Origin: CAZOGW01 sp964579415
GTDB lineage: Bacteria > Actinomycetota > Acidimicrobiia > Spongiisociales > UBA5794
Direction of reading: 5' to 3'
Assembly: GCA_964579415.1 (NCBI GenBank)
Contig: CAZOGW010000015.1
Location: 1-38,933 of the forward strand
DNA length: 38,933 nt
Below the pieces are notes generated by a model, which did not search any database, was not told the origin of the DNA, and was given only the letters and a program-made list of their open reading frames with translations. The position numbers and the translations under genes were made by a program. Below, in pieces: positions 18,699 through 26,224 of the stretch (its first letter is position 1; the number at the start of each line of letters is the position of its first letter).

Positions 18699-20078
18699 AT
18701 GCCGTACCGCGCCGACCCCGGCGACCTGACCGTTCTCTCGGTGCTGCTGGCCGACAGGTCACAGGCGGCGACCGGCCTGTCGAACCGGATCGTGTCCACG
18801 CTCACCGCACATGGTCACCCCCGGTCCGCCGCCGGGGTGGCCGGCACCCTGCGGTCCGTCGAGGAGTGGGCTCGAGCCGGCGCCGCCGACCTGAAGCGAC
18901 GGATCGCCGTCCTCGAGTCGGGCGAAGCCGTCGACGGCACCGACACCCGCATCTTCGCCCCCACCCTGAATGGCGCCTCTCCTGCCGGTAGTGGCCCCAT
19001 CTCGGGGCACGTGCAGGAGTTCTGGCGGATGGCGTTCACCGGGTGTCCCACCGCCGCAGCGGTGGCGGACCTGTTCTCCCGGATGAGCCCCGCCGACGCC
19101 GGCAGTGTCGTGGCGGGATGGCCGGAGGTGGTCGGCTCGCTGGACGGCGTCCCCGTCGAGCACCGCATCGCCGCCAACCGGATTCTGATCCGCCACGAGC
19201 TGGCGCGGGTACGCGAGGAGCTCCGCCAGGTAACCCACGGGTACACCCCGGTGGCGACCTTCGAGCGGCTGAGGCGGGAGGCGGCGGCATTGACCTCGCT
19301 GCTGGAGCGGGACCGGAGGTTCGTCCTCTTCGACTGGGAGGGGGACGGCCGCATCGCCGAGTGGCACGGCTCCCTCGACGCCGGGCACGTGCTGTTCGAT
19401 ATCCCCGGCATGGGTAGTGACAAGCTCTCGTTCGAAGACATCGCCGAGCGGGGGGTGAGGATGGTCCGCCACGATCCCACCGGCGGCGACCTAGCCGTGG
19501 TGACCACCCTGGTCTACGAAGCCCCGGACGGTCTGTGGGACGCCTCGCAGGACACCCTGGCCGAAGCCGCCGGCTGGGAGGTGGCACAGTTCGTCGCAGG
19601 GCTCGACCTGGGCGACCGGCACCTCACCGTCATGGGGCACTCGTACGGATCGGTGGTGCTGGGTTGGGCCTTCCGCCGCGGCCTGGGTCGGGCGCTCGAC
19701 CGTGGGGACGACGCCGTGATCGTCGGCTCCCCCGGCACCGGATTCGGGAGCGTCGACGAGATGGACCACCCCGGCCAGGTCTGGGCCATCGTGTCGGCGG
19801 ACGACTGGATCGACAACGCCTCGTCCTTGCAGCGGGTCCTGTGCAAGCTCCCCCGCTTCGGGCCCGACGGCGCCGACGACTGCGGACTGATCCACGGCAC
19901 CGACCCCGCCTCTGCGGACTTCGGGGCGCTAGTGGTCTCCGTCGACGACGGCTCGACCCACAGCGGTTACTGGGACGTTGATGTCCGGGTCGACGGCACC
20001 GAGATCCCCAGGCAGGGCCTCTCCACCATCATCGCCATCGCCACCGGCGCCTACGACAGGATCAGGTTCAGCGACTGA
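18699..20078 (+). CDS. DUF1023-type alpha/beta hydrolase
   Basis: 459 residues. The N-terminal half is helical, with a region of about 90 residues that may resemble WXG100-like helices (LSVLLADRSQAATGLSNRIVS). The C-terminal half is an alpha/beta hydrolase: the strand HVLFDIPGMGSD, the nucleophile elbow GHSYGS with Ser315, and a later Asp/His region (GLIHGTDPAS). This is the pattern of DUF1023 proteins of actinobacteria; the substrate is unknown, and no signal peptide is seen, so it is probably cytoplasmic or exported by a non-Sec route. ATG 18699 has GGAGG 6 nt upstream and a good promoter. Its 3' end faces the ECF operon with 33 bp between. Confidence 0.8.
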   Translation: MPYRADPGDLTVLSVLLADRSQAATGLSNRIVSTLTAHGHPRSAAGVAGTLRSVEEWARAGAADLKRRIAVLESGEAVDGTDTRIFAPTLNGASPAGSGPISGHVQEFWRMAFTGCPTAAAVADLFSRMSPADAGSVVAGWPEVVGSLDGVPVEHRIAANRILIRHELARVREELRQVTHGYTPVATFERLRREAAALTSLLERDRRFVLFDWEGDGRIAEWHGSLDAGHVLFDIPGMGSDKLSFEDIAERGVRMVRHDPTGGDLAVVTTLVYEAPDGLWDASQDTLAEAAGWEVAQFVAGLDLGDRHLTVMGHSYGSVVLGWAFRRGLGRALDRGDDAVIVGSPGTGFGSVDEMDHPGQVWAIVSADDWIDNASSLQRVLCKLPRFGPDGADDCGLIHGTDPASADFGALVVSVDDGSTHSGYWDVDVRVDGTEIPRQGLSTIIAIATGAYDRIRFSD

Positions 20079-20111
20079 CCGCGTCGGTGGCGCCTGCCGA
20101 GGGCCGACCGC

Positions 20112-20570
20112 TCAGACGATCACCCAGTCGGTCTGCACCGTCAGGCCGCCGAGCGAGCAGCGCAGGCTGATCGGCCCGGCGGGGACGCCGTCGAAGGTGA
20201 ACCGACCCAGGTCGTCGCTGGTGGTCTCGGTGGAGTGACCGTCGTGCCGCATCTCTATGGTCGCCACCTGCGGCGGCACCAGCTGGCCGATGATGCGCCG
20301 CGAGCCCTCCCCGAGCACAGCCACCTCGATCTCGAGCCCGGGTGAACGGAACGTCACCTGGCGTGTCTCCTCGCCCCGTACCCCGACCAGCTCCTCGATG
20401 GCCGAGTCGAACACCAGCTCGGCCAGCTCGGCGTCGAGAGCGCGCCAGCCGAACCCTGCCCGGGCATACTCAGACACGGCATGGGGCACGGGATCGGCCT
20501 GGTTGAGTGCCCGACCCAGTGCGGCGAGGAGCTCCTCGTCGCTCATGTCGTACCATGTCTTGTCGTTCAT
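20112..20570 (-). CDS. protein with a carboxypeptidase-regulatory-like domain, coupled to the ECF sigma factor
   Basis: 152 residues, no membrane segment. Residues about 10-60 are acidic and helical (MSDEELLAALGRAL, LDAELAELVFDSAIEEL). Residues about 90-150 look like a small beta-sandwich of the CarboxypepD_reg type: GQLVPPQVATIEMRH, then TSDDLGRFTFDGVPAGPISLRC. The ATG overlaps the sigma stop codon (ATGA), so the two are translationally coupled. Position suggests a modulator of the sigma factor, but it is not a classical membrane anti-sigma. I believe similar sigma plus CpReg-like pairs occur elsewhere in actinobacteria; their biochemistry is not known to me. Confidence 0.7.
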   Translation of the reverse strand: MNDKTWYDMSDEELLAALGRALNQADPVPHAVSEYARAGFGWRALDAELAELVFDSAIEELVGVRGEETRQVTFRSPGLEIEVAVLGEGSRRIIGQLVPPQVATIEMRHDGHSTETTSDDLGRFTFDGVPAGPISLRCSLGGLTVQTDWVIV

Positions 20571-21145
20571 TCTCCAGGCCCCTTCGATTCGATTCGGCCG
20601 CCCTGGTCACGTTCCAGGATGCGGCGCAGCTTCTCGAGACAGCGGGCCCTGGTAGGCCCGATGCTGCCCTTGGGGCGCCCGATCAGCTCGGCGATTGTGT
20701 CGTAGTCGAGCGGAGGGTCGGTGACCAACAACCGCAGCAACTGCTGTGCCTCCGGATCCAGCTCGGCGAACGCCGCCACCAGTGCGGTGTTGCGCTCGTC
20801 GACGAGGAGGCCCCAGTCGAGTTCCGGCAGGGTCTCGTCGACCCTCTCGTGGTCCATCTCGGTCGGGATCGTCCTCCGCTGGGAGCGAGACACCCGGAGC
20901 GACTCGTTGCGAGCCGTGGAGCAGAGCCACGCCGGGAGTCTCTCCGGCTCGCGGATCCTGTCCACGTTCTCGACCAGGCGCAACCACACCGTCTGGCACA
21001 CATCGGAGGATGTAGCGTCCCCGAGCCGGTAACCCCGGACCACTGACCAGACCAGGCGCTCGTAGCGAGCGACGATCACGTTCCAGGCCCGTGCGTCGCC
21101 GTTGCTCGCCGAAGCCAGCAGCTCTGTCGTCGATCGGTCTTCCAT
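20567..21145 (-). CDS. ECF-type RNA polymerase sigma factor
   Basis: 192 residues. Region 2 (about 18-85) reads ARAWNVIVARYERLVWSVVRG and later SDVCQTVWLRLVENVDRI with PERLPAWLCSTARNESLR, the usual sigma2 core. Region 4 (about 130-185) contains LLRLLVTDPPLDYDTIAELIGRP and then KGSIGPTRARCLEKLRRIL, the -35 recognition helix-turn-helix. ATG 21145 is chosen because TAGCTT ends 8 nt before it, as at other leaderless starts; the frame is open far upstream but that part does not look like protein. A large inverted repeat lies about 100 bp upstream. Confidence 0.88.
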   Translation of the reverse strand: MEDRSTTELLASASNGDARAWNVIVARYERLVWSVVRGYRLGDATSSDVCQTVWLRLVENVDRIREPERLPAWLCSTARNESLRVSRSQRRTIPTEMDHERVDETLPELDWGLLVDERNTALVAAFAELDPEAQQLLRLLVTDPPLDYDTIAELIGRPKGSIGPTRARCLEKLRRILERDQGGRIESKGPGE

Positions 21146-21153
21146 CACGACAA

Positions 21154-21159
21154 AAGCTA
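21154..21159 (-). promoter_or_regulatory. sigma-factor gene -10 element (TAGCTT), leaderless start
   Basis: TAGCTT ends 8 nt before ATG 21145 on the minus strand. Confidence 0.4.
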
Positions 21160-21242
21160 GAGCCTCGACACCCATTCGGTCCATTTCGGCCGGTCCTCCG
21201 TACTCGACGGCACTGAACACAAGAGGACCACACCGGCGCCGT

Positions 21243-21308
21243 GATACGCGGAAAAGACCGGATCTTGGAAATCCACCGGCCGGGAAGATTTTCTGGAATC
21301 CGCGTATC
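21243..21308. other. extended inverted repeat in the 307-bp gap upstream of the sigma factor
   Basis: GATACGCGGA (21243-21252) pairs perfectly with TCCGCGTATC (21299-21308). Inside, ATCTT (21262-21266) pairs with AAGAT (21285-21289). The stem can be extended outward with a 2-nt bulge (GGCGC on each side). The loop region is richer in A and T than its surroundings. No open frame of note occurs in 21161-21400. A structured RNA or regulator site is possible; it may also read through from the terminator side. Confidence 0.4.
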
Positions 21309-21407
21309 TGCGCCGCGGCAGCGTGCTCTGGTCGGTCGGCACAGGGGGGAGGCTCCGCAGCAAGGGAGCAGCCCACAGCCCTGCCTCGGGGAGACGGTCA
21401 GGGCAAG

Positions 21408-21443
21408 AGAGAAGGGGAGCGCACCTCGGCGCTCCCCTTCTCT
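21408..21443 (-). terminator. perfect 15-bp stem-loop after the acyl-CoA dehydrogenase gene
   Basis: AGAGAAGGGGAGCGC (21408-21422) pairs with its exact complement at 21429-21443 around a 6-nt loop, 10 nt past the TGA of the minus-strand gene. No T-run follows, which is common in GC-rich actinobacteria. Confidence 0.75.
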
Positions 21444-21452
21444 GCGCGAGCC

Positions 21453-23264
21453 TCAGAAGGCGGCGTCGGCGAGGTTCATCACGGCGCCGTCCTCGACCTC
21501 TGCGGCGCGGCGGCGGAGGGTGGCCTTGGGAAGGGCGTGGGTTGCGAAGAAGCGGGCGGCGGCGATCTTGCCCTGGTAGAAGTCGCCGTCGGCGCCCGAC
21601 ACCCCCTCCGCCAGCGCCTGCTCGGCGATCTCGGCATGCCGCAGCAGGAGCCAACCGATGACCATCTCGGCGGCGCTCTCGAGGAGGGCGTTGGTGTGCA
21701 GCCCCGACCGGTAGATCTCGGCCGGCTCCGCCTGGGCCTGCATGACGTGGCCGACCAGGACCCCGATGTGGCCCTGGACCTCCTCCAGCGCGGTGCCGAG
21801 CAGGGCGCGCTCCACCTCGAAGGAGGGGGACCCGCCCTTCACCAGCTCTAGGATCTCCCCACCGAGTCGGGTCAGGGTGGCTCCCTGGTCGCGGACGATC
21901 TTGCGGAAGAACAGGTCGAGAGCCTGGATCGCCGTGGTGCCCTCGTAGAGGCTGTCGATCTTGACGTCGCGGATGTACTGCTCCAGCGGGTAGTCCTGGG
22001 TGAACCCGGATCCGCCGAACACCTGGAGCGACTGGCCCAGCAGCTCGTAGGCCTTCTCCGACGAGTAGCCCTTGAGCAACGGCAGCAGCAGGTCGGCCAG
22101 CTTGCCCCAGTGGGGGTCCTCGGGCTCGATGCGGGCGCGGTCCAGCGCCCAGGCGGTGTGGAACAGCAGTGCCCGCATGCCCTCGGCGTGGGACTTCTGC
22201 AGCATCAGCAGGCGGCGCACGTCGGGATGGCGGATGATCTCCACCCGGGGGGCGGTCTTGTCGGTCATCCGGGTCATGTCGGCGGACTGCACCCGCACCT
22301 TGGCGTACTCCAGGGCGTTGAGGTACCCGGTCGACAGCGTCGACATCGACTTGGCGCCGATGAGCATGCGGGCGTCCTCGATGATCCGGAACATCTGGGC
22401 GATGCCGTCGTGGACATTGCCCACCAGGTAGCCGACGGCGGGGATGCCGCCGCCGAAGGTGAGCTCGCAGGTGGTGGAGGACTTGATGCCCATCTTGTCC
22501 TCGAGGTTGGTGGCGAAGACCCCGTTGCGCTCACCGATGGACCCGTCCCGGTTCACGTGATACTTGGGGACGATGAACATCGACAGGCCCTTGGTGCCCG
22601 GCTCGGCGCCCGCGGGGCGGGCCAGCACCAGGTGGATGATGTTCTCGGCGAAGTCGTGCTCGCCGGAGGTGATGAAGCGCTTGACACCCTCGATGTGATA
22701 GACCCCGGCCGCCTCGTCGACGGCGACGGCCTTGGTGGTCCCGGCGCCGACGTCGGACCCGGCATCGGGCTCGGTGAGGACCATGGTGCCGCCCCAGCGG
22801 CGCTCGATCATGGGGAGGGCCCAGCGCTCCACCTGTTCCGGTGTGCCCAGGTTGCCGATGGCATTGGCCATGAGCCCTCCGGAGACGAAGAAGAAGGCGG
22901 CACCGTTGGCGCCGACGAGCATCTCCTGGGCAGCCCACCGAACCTGGCTGGGGCTGCCGAAGCCGCCCAACTCCCGGGCGATGCCGAGCCGGTCCCAGCC
23001 TCCCTCGTAGACGGCGGCCAGGCTGGCCTTGAGCGAGTCGGGAAGGACCACCTCGCCGTCGACCAGCTTGGGGGGATTGCGATCGGCGTCGGCGAAGCTG
23101 GCGGCGAACTCCTCGCGGGCGAGACGATCGATCTCGCCGACGATGTCGCCGACGATCTCGCTGTCGAGGTCCTCGAAGGGGGCGGCGCCGAGGTCGTCAT
23201 CGAGGTGGTTGACCTCGAAGAGGTTGAACAGGATGTCTCGGACGTTGCTCTTGTAGTGCCCCAT
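21453..23264 (-). CDS. acyl-CoA dehydrogenase, FadE5/DmdC-like long form
   Basis: FAD-dependent alpha,beta-dehydrogenation of an acyl-CoA thioester. 603 residues, longer than the usual 380, because of the C-terminal extension found in FadE5-, AidB- and DmdC-like members. The N-terminal domain begins MGHYKSNVRDILFNLFEV, typical of this subgroup; the middle domain has MVLTEPDAGSDVG and VKRFITSGEHD for flavin and substrate binding; the C-terminal helical domain has SLYEGTTAIQALDLFFRKI. The catalytic base cannot be assigned with certainty from sequence alone. ATG 23264 has GGGAGG 7 nt upstream. It is divergent from a TetR regulator that probably controls it. Confidence 0.92.
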   Translation of the reverse strand: MGHYKSNVRDILFNLFEVNHLDDDLGAAPFEDLDSEIVGDIVGEIDRLAREEFAASFADADRNPPKLVDGEVVLPDSLKASLAAVYEGGWDRLGIARELGGFGSPSQVRWAAQEMLVGANGAAFFFVSGGLMANAIGNLGTPEQVERWALPMIERRWGGTMVLTEPDAGSDVGAGTTKAVAVDEAAGVYHIEGVKRFITSGEHDFAENIIHLVLARPAGAEPGTKGLSMFIVPKYHVNRDGSIGERNGVFATNLEDKMGIKSSTTCELTFGGGIPAVGYLVGNVHDGIAQMFRIIEDARMLIGAKSMSTLSTGYLNALEYAKVRVQSADMTRMTDKTAPRVEIIRHPDVRRLLMLQKSHAEGMRALLFHTAWALDRARIEPEDPHWGKLADLLLPLLKGYSSEKAYELLGQSLQVFGGSGFTQDYPLEQYIRDVKIDSLYEGTTAIQALDLFFRKIVRDQGATLTRLGGEILELVKGGSPSFEVERALLGTALEEVQGHIGVLVGHVMQAQAEPAEIYRSGLHTNALLESAAEMVIGWLLLRHAEIAEQALAEGVSGADGDFYQGKIAAARFFATHALPKATLRRRAAEVEDGAVMNLADAAF

Positions 23265-23344
23265 GGCACACCTCCCGGTGATGCTCGCCGGCGGTCACCG
23301 CGGCTCCCCATGCCGGCTTGTGGTCTCTGGCTACCCGAATCTTG

Positions 23345-23375
23345 AGTATACGCCTAATTTTGAGCGCCAGTTCAA
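23345..23375 (-). promoter_or_regulatory. possible acyl-CoA dehydrogenase promoter (TTGAAC-19-TATACT)
   Basis: On the minus strand TTGAAC (23375-23370) and TATACT (23350-23345) are separated by 19 bp, slightly long. The leader would be about 75 nt. The region is unusually A/T-rich, and 5-bp arms (CTTGA 23341-23345, TCAAG 23372-23376) may be part of a TetR operator. Confidence 0.4.
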
Positions 23376-23410
23376 GTTTGACGGTGAGGCGGCGTCGCGG
23401 TGCGACCCGC

Positions 23411-23416
23411 TAGCGT
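23411..23416 (+). promoter_or_regulatory. TetR-gene -10 element (TAGCGT)
   Basis: TAGCGT is 26 nt before the GTG start; the leader of about 20 nt contains GGAGG. Confidence 0.4.
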
Positions 23417-23442
23417 GCCTCCCGACACGAGGAGGCACCAGG

Positions 23443-24015
23443 GTGGCGAGATACCAGGCCGGGCTGCGCACCGAGACCCGCATCATCGAGGCCACCCGGC
23501 AGCTCCTCGGCGAGGTGGGCCTGGATGGGACAACCCTCAAGGCCATCTGCGAGCGGGCCGGGGTGCGAGCGGGCAGCTTCTACAACCTGTTCGCCTCCAA
23601 GGAGGAGGCGGTGCTGCGGGTGGTAGCCGAGTCGATGCGCGCCGTCGACCCCGATCCCGAGGGTCGGGGGACCGAGACCGTCGCCGACCTGGTGGACGCC
23701 TACGTCGAGTTCATCCGCACCCAGCCCATCGCCGCCAGGATCTACCTGCAGATCGCCATCTCCGGCGCCCTCACCGACGACGCCATGCGGGCCAGGGTGC
23801 TCCGCCACCATCAGCGCCGCATCACCCGCTACCGCGAGGCCCTCCGCCGCCACGACCCGGACCTCACCGAAGAGGCCGCCACCGGGGATGCCCAGATCAT
23901 CCTGGCCACACTCAACGGGCTCGCCTTCCACTGGCTGCTCGAACCGGGGTTCGACTACGCGGCGCGGATGCGTGGGCTGTTGGGTGCGGAGGGAGTATTG
24001 AGTACTAGGTACTAG
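23443..24015 (+). CDS. TetR/AcrR-family transcriptional regulator
   Basis: 190 residues. The DNA-binding domain is clear at about 8-55: TRIIEATRQLLGEVGLDGTT, then LKAICERAGVRAGSFYNLFASKEE. The ligand domain is all-helical, as in acyl-CoA-sensing regulators. The start is GTG 23443, with GGAGG 7 nt upstream; an upstream ATG in frame is inside the divergent gene's leader. The last residues (STRY) and the TAG stop are encoded by a heptamer repeat, so the natural C-terminus may have been replaced. Probable repressor of the divergent acyl-CoA dehydrogenase, released by an acyl-CoA; inferred from arrangement. Confidence 0.85.
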   Translation: MARYQAGLRTETRIIEATRQLLGEVGLDGTTLKAICERAGVRAGSFYNLFASKEEAVLRVVAESMRAVDPDPEGRGTETVADLVDAYVEFIRTQPIAARIYLQIAISGALTDDAMRARVLRHHQRRITRYREALRRHDPDLTEEAATGDAQIILATLNGLAFHWLLEPGFDYAARMRGLLGAEGVLSTRY

Positions 24016-24029
24016 GTACTACGTACTAA
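23995..24029. repeat. heptamer array, five units (GTACTAG type) overlapping the TetR stop
   Basis: Units GTATTGA, GTACTAG, GTACTAG, GTACTAC, GTACTAA. The stop codon of the TetR gene is in the third unit and the array reaches the 3' end of the convergent NTP-transferase gene. Confidence 0.75.
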
Positions 24030-24625
24030 GAGTGCCGTCTCAGGGCCTCGAGGTAGTCCACCGGGGTGTCGACATCCACAGGAGAGGGGATGTCGAACGT
24101 GACGTGGTGGACGGGGTGCGGGGGGTTCTCGACGAGCAGCGGCCACAGGGGCTTGCCGCCTTCCAAGCTGGCGATGTGTTCCAGCGCCTGCCGGGACAGC
24201 AGGAAGGGGTGGTTGGGGAGGGCGTCGGCGTATTCCGCCACCGCTGCCCAGGGATGCTCTTCTTCCCACAGGTGGACGAAGGCGTCGACGATGGTGGAGT
24301 CGACGCCGGGCATGTCTGCCAGCAGGAGGAGGACCGCCTCGCAGTCGCCGGCGGCGGCGACACCGGCGCGCAGCGAGGAGAGGTTGCCGGTGACGTAGTC
24401 GGGATTGTGGGCAAGGAGCACGCCGGGGGTATCCACCGAGGCACGGACCTCGCCGGCACGGTGGCCGGTCACCACCACGACCCGGGACAGGGACGAGGCC
24501 GCTGCGGTGGCGGTGACCAGCGCGACCATGGTGCGTTCGCCGAAGCGCAGGAGTTGCTTGGGGGTGTCGCCCCCGAGACGCTCGGAGAGCCCGGCGGCGA
24601 GGACGATGCCGGTGACGCCGCCCAT
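24026..24625 (-). CDS. MobA/MocA-like nucleotidyltransferase
   Basis: 199 residues with the GT-A fold seen in molybdenum-cofactor nucleotidyltransferases. The N-terminal loop LAAGLSERLGGDTPKQLLRF binds the nucleotide, VVVVTGHRAGEV forms the second strand, and LLLLADMPGVDSTIV carries the metal-binding Asp near 100. Whether it handles CTP or GTP and molybdopterin, or another substrate, cannot be decided; no other cofactor gene is adjacent. Its ATG overlaps the stop of the upstream HAD gene (TAATG), so it is the third gene of the SDR-HAD-NTP transferase operon. It ends at the heptamer array shared with TetR. Confidence 0.8.
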   Translation of the reverse strand: MGGVTGIVLAAGLSERLGGDTPKQLLRFGERTMVALVTATAAASSLSRVVVVTGHRAGEVRASVDTPGVLLAHNPDYVTGNLSSLRAGVAAAGDCEAVLLLLADMPGVDSTIVDAFVHLWEEEHPWAAVAEYADALPNHPFLLSRQALEHIASLEGGKPLWPLLVENPPHPVHHVTFDIPSPVDVDTPVDYLEALRRHS

Positions 24626-25293
24626 TAGCCGAGTAGGGCGTCGGCGAGACCGCCGAGGTCGTCGGCGGTGAGTTCGGGCATCGGGTCGGGAAGGCCCCAG
24701 ATGGCGCCGGGGCGGGCCAGGAAGGCGCCCTTCATGCCGACACCCTGGGCGCCGCGGACGTCCCAGTCGTGGGCGGCCACCATCAGGCACCGGTCCAGTT
24801 CGACACCGCTCCGCATCGAAGCCATCAGGTAGACCTCGGGAGCGGGCTTGAAGCGGCGCACCTCGTCGACCGACAGCAGCGTGTCCAGGTACCCGGCGAT
24901 GCCGGAGTGCGATATCTGGTCGATGGCGACGCCGTAGCTGTTGTTGGTGAGGGCGATGAGGCTGAGGCCCGCCGCCTTGAGCCGCTCCAGCGCCGGTATC
25001 ACGTCGGGATGGGGCGGCAGGGTGCGCAGGCCGTCGGCGACGGCTGCGGCGCCGTCGGCGTCCAGCGCCACCCCGCGCCGGGCCGCCACCACCTGGAGGG
25101 CGCCGGCGGCGATCTCGGCGAAGGGCCGGTAGACCCCGAGTTGGTTGGCCAGCAGCGACCCGTGGAGGGTGCGGGCCAGCCACTCCCCCATGGCGCCCTC
25201 ACCGCCCGCCGCCCCGTCCACCGCCGGGGCCAGCGTCGCCAGGTCGAGGAGGGTCTCGTTGACGTCGAGGACGACGGCGGAGGGACGGCTCAC
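24625..25293 (-). CDS. haloacid dehalogenase type II-like HAD hydrolase
   Basis: 222 residues. HAD motif I is VLDVNETLLD (residues 8-17; Asp9 is the expected nucleophile), motif II is ALTNNS, motif III is the Lys in RRFKPAPEVY, and motif IV is VAAHDWDVRGA. The DVNETLLD variant and the length match type II dehalogenases (2-haloacid to 2-hydroxyacid), but many such annotations have other activities. The GTG start overlaps the SDR stop (GTGA). It is the middle gene of a three-gene operon. Confidence 0.85.
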   Translation of the reverse strand: MSRPSAVVLDVNETLLDLATLAPAVDGAAGGEGAMGEWLARTLHGSLLANQLGVYRPFAEIAAGALQVVAARRGVALDADGAAAVADGLRTLPPHPDVIPALERLKAAGLSLIALTNNSYGVAIDQISHSGIAGYLDTLLSVDEVRRFKPAPEVYLMASMRSGVELDRCLMVAAHDWDVRGAQGVGMKGAFLARPGAIWGLPDPMPELTADDLGGLADALLG

Positions 25294-26045
25294 TTCGGCG
25301 CCATGCGGATGCCGCCGTCCATCCTCACGGTTTCGGCGTTCATGTAGGGGTGGGTGAGCAGGAAGTGGGCCAGGGTGGCGTACTCGTCGGGACTGCCCAG
25401 GCGCGGCGGGTTGAGCACCTGTTGACCGAGGCTCTCCCGTGCCGGCTCGGGGAGGCCCGCCAGCATCGGGGTGTCCATGATCCCGGGGGCGATGGTGTTG
25501 ATCCGGATCTGGCGGGAAGCCAGGTCTCGGGCCACCGGGAGCGTCATCCCCACCACTCCACCCTTGGAGGCGGAGTAGGCGGCCTGGCCGATCTGCCCGT
25601 CGAAGGCGGCCACCGAGGCGGTGTTGACGATGGCGCCGCGGTCGCCGTCCTCGTCGGGCTCGTTGGCGGCCATGCGGGCCGCGGCGAGGCGGATGCAGTT
25701 GTAGGTGCCGATCAGGTTGATCGTGACCACCTTCTTGAAGAGGTCGTAGTCGTGGGGTACGTCGTCACGGCCCAGGGTGCGCTGTGGCGGGGCGATGCCG
25801 GCACAGTTGACCAGGGCTCGCAGCGGGCCCAGCTCGGAGGCGGCATCCACCGCCGCCTGGACGTGGTCGGCGTCGGTGACGTCGCAGACCACGGCGGCAC
25901 CGCCGATCTCGGCGGCGACGGGCCCGCCGTCCTGCAGGTCGGCGATGATGACGCGGGCGCCGTCGGCGGCGAGCCGGCGTGCCGTGGCGGCGCCCAGACC
26001 GGACGCACCACCGGTGACGATGGCGGAGATGTCGTTGAGTCGCAT
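25290..26045 (-). CDS. short-chain dehydrogenase, type II 3-hydroxyacyl-CoA dehydrogenase-like
   Basis: 251 residues. The Rossmann loop is TGGASGLGAATARRL (about 11-25), the acidic residue after strand 2 (IIADLQ) points to NAD rather than NADP, NCAG is present, and the catalytic Ser-Tyr-Lys triad is in TASVAAFDGQIGQAAYSASK. The overall pattern, including the insertion around the central helices, resembles HSD10/17-beta-HSD10 enzymes that oxidise 3-hydroxyacyl-CoA. ATG 26045 is 7 nt after a TAGCGT hexamer without a ribosome site. First gene of the operon with HAD and NTP transferase, an unusual set. Confidence 0.9.
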   Translation of the reverse strand: MRLNDISAIVTGGASGLGAATARRLAADGARVIIADLQDGGPVAAEIGGAAVVCDVTDADHVQAAVDAASELGPLRALVNCAGIAPPQRTLGRDDVPHDYDLFKKVVTINLIGTYNCIRLAAARMAANEPDEDGDRGAIVNTASVAAFDGQIGQAAYSASKGGVVGMTLPVARDLASRQIRINTIAPGIMDTPMLAGLPEPARESLGQQVLNPPRLGSPDEYATLAHFLLTHPYMNAETVRMDGGIRMAPK

Positions 26046-26052
26046 GGGCGCG

Positions 26053-26058
26053 ACGCTA
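26053..26058 (-). promoter_or_regulatory. SDR operon -10 element (TAGCGT), leaderless start
   Basis: TAGCGT ends 7 nt before ATG 26045 on the minus strand. Confidence 0.5.
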
Positions 26059-26072
26059 GCGCGACGCCGGTG

Positions 26073-26129
26073 AGGAGCGAGCCAGGCGACCCGCGCGGGG
26101 GCGTCCGGGTCCCCTGGATCCTCGCTCCT
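26073..26129 (-). terminator. nested three-part stem-loop between helicase and SDR genes
   Basis: AGGAGCGAG (26073-26081) pairs with CTCGCTCCT (26121-26129), CCAGG (26082-26086) with CCTGG (26113-26117), and ACCCG (26089-26093) with CGGGT (26106-26110). It lies downstream of the helicase gene and just upstream of the SDR promoter, so it probably separates the two transcripts. Confidence 0.5.
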
Positions 26130-26204
26130 TGCCGCCCCCTTTGCCTCCGGGAATCGACGCGAGGACGACACCTGCAAAGCCGCCCCACCGATCCCCGGTA
26201 TACG

Positions 26205-26219
26205 TCGCAGGACCTGCGA
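26205..26219. promoter_or_regulatory. 7-1-7 palindrome after the helicase stop
   Basis: TCGCAGG-A-CCTGCGA, 5 nt beyond the helicase stop codon. It may be a short terminator stem or a protein-binding dyad. Confidence 0.3.
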
Positions 26220-26224
26220 GCGGT

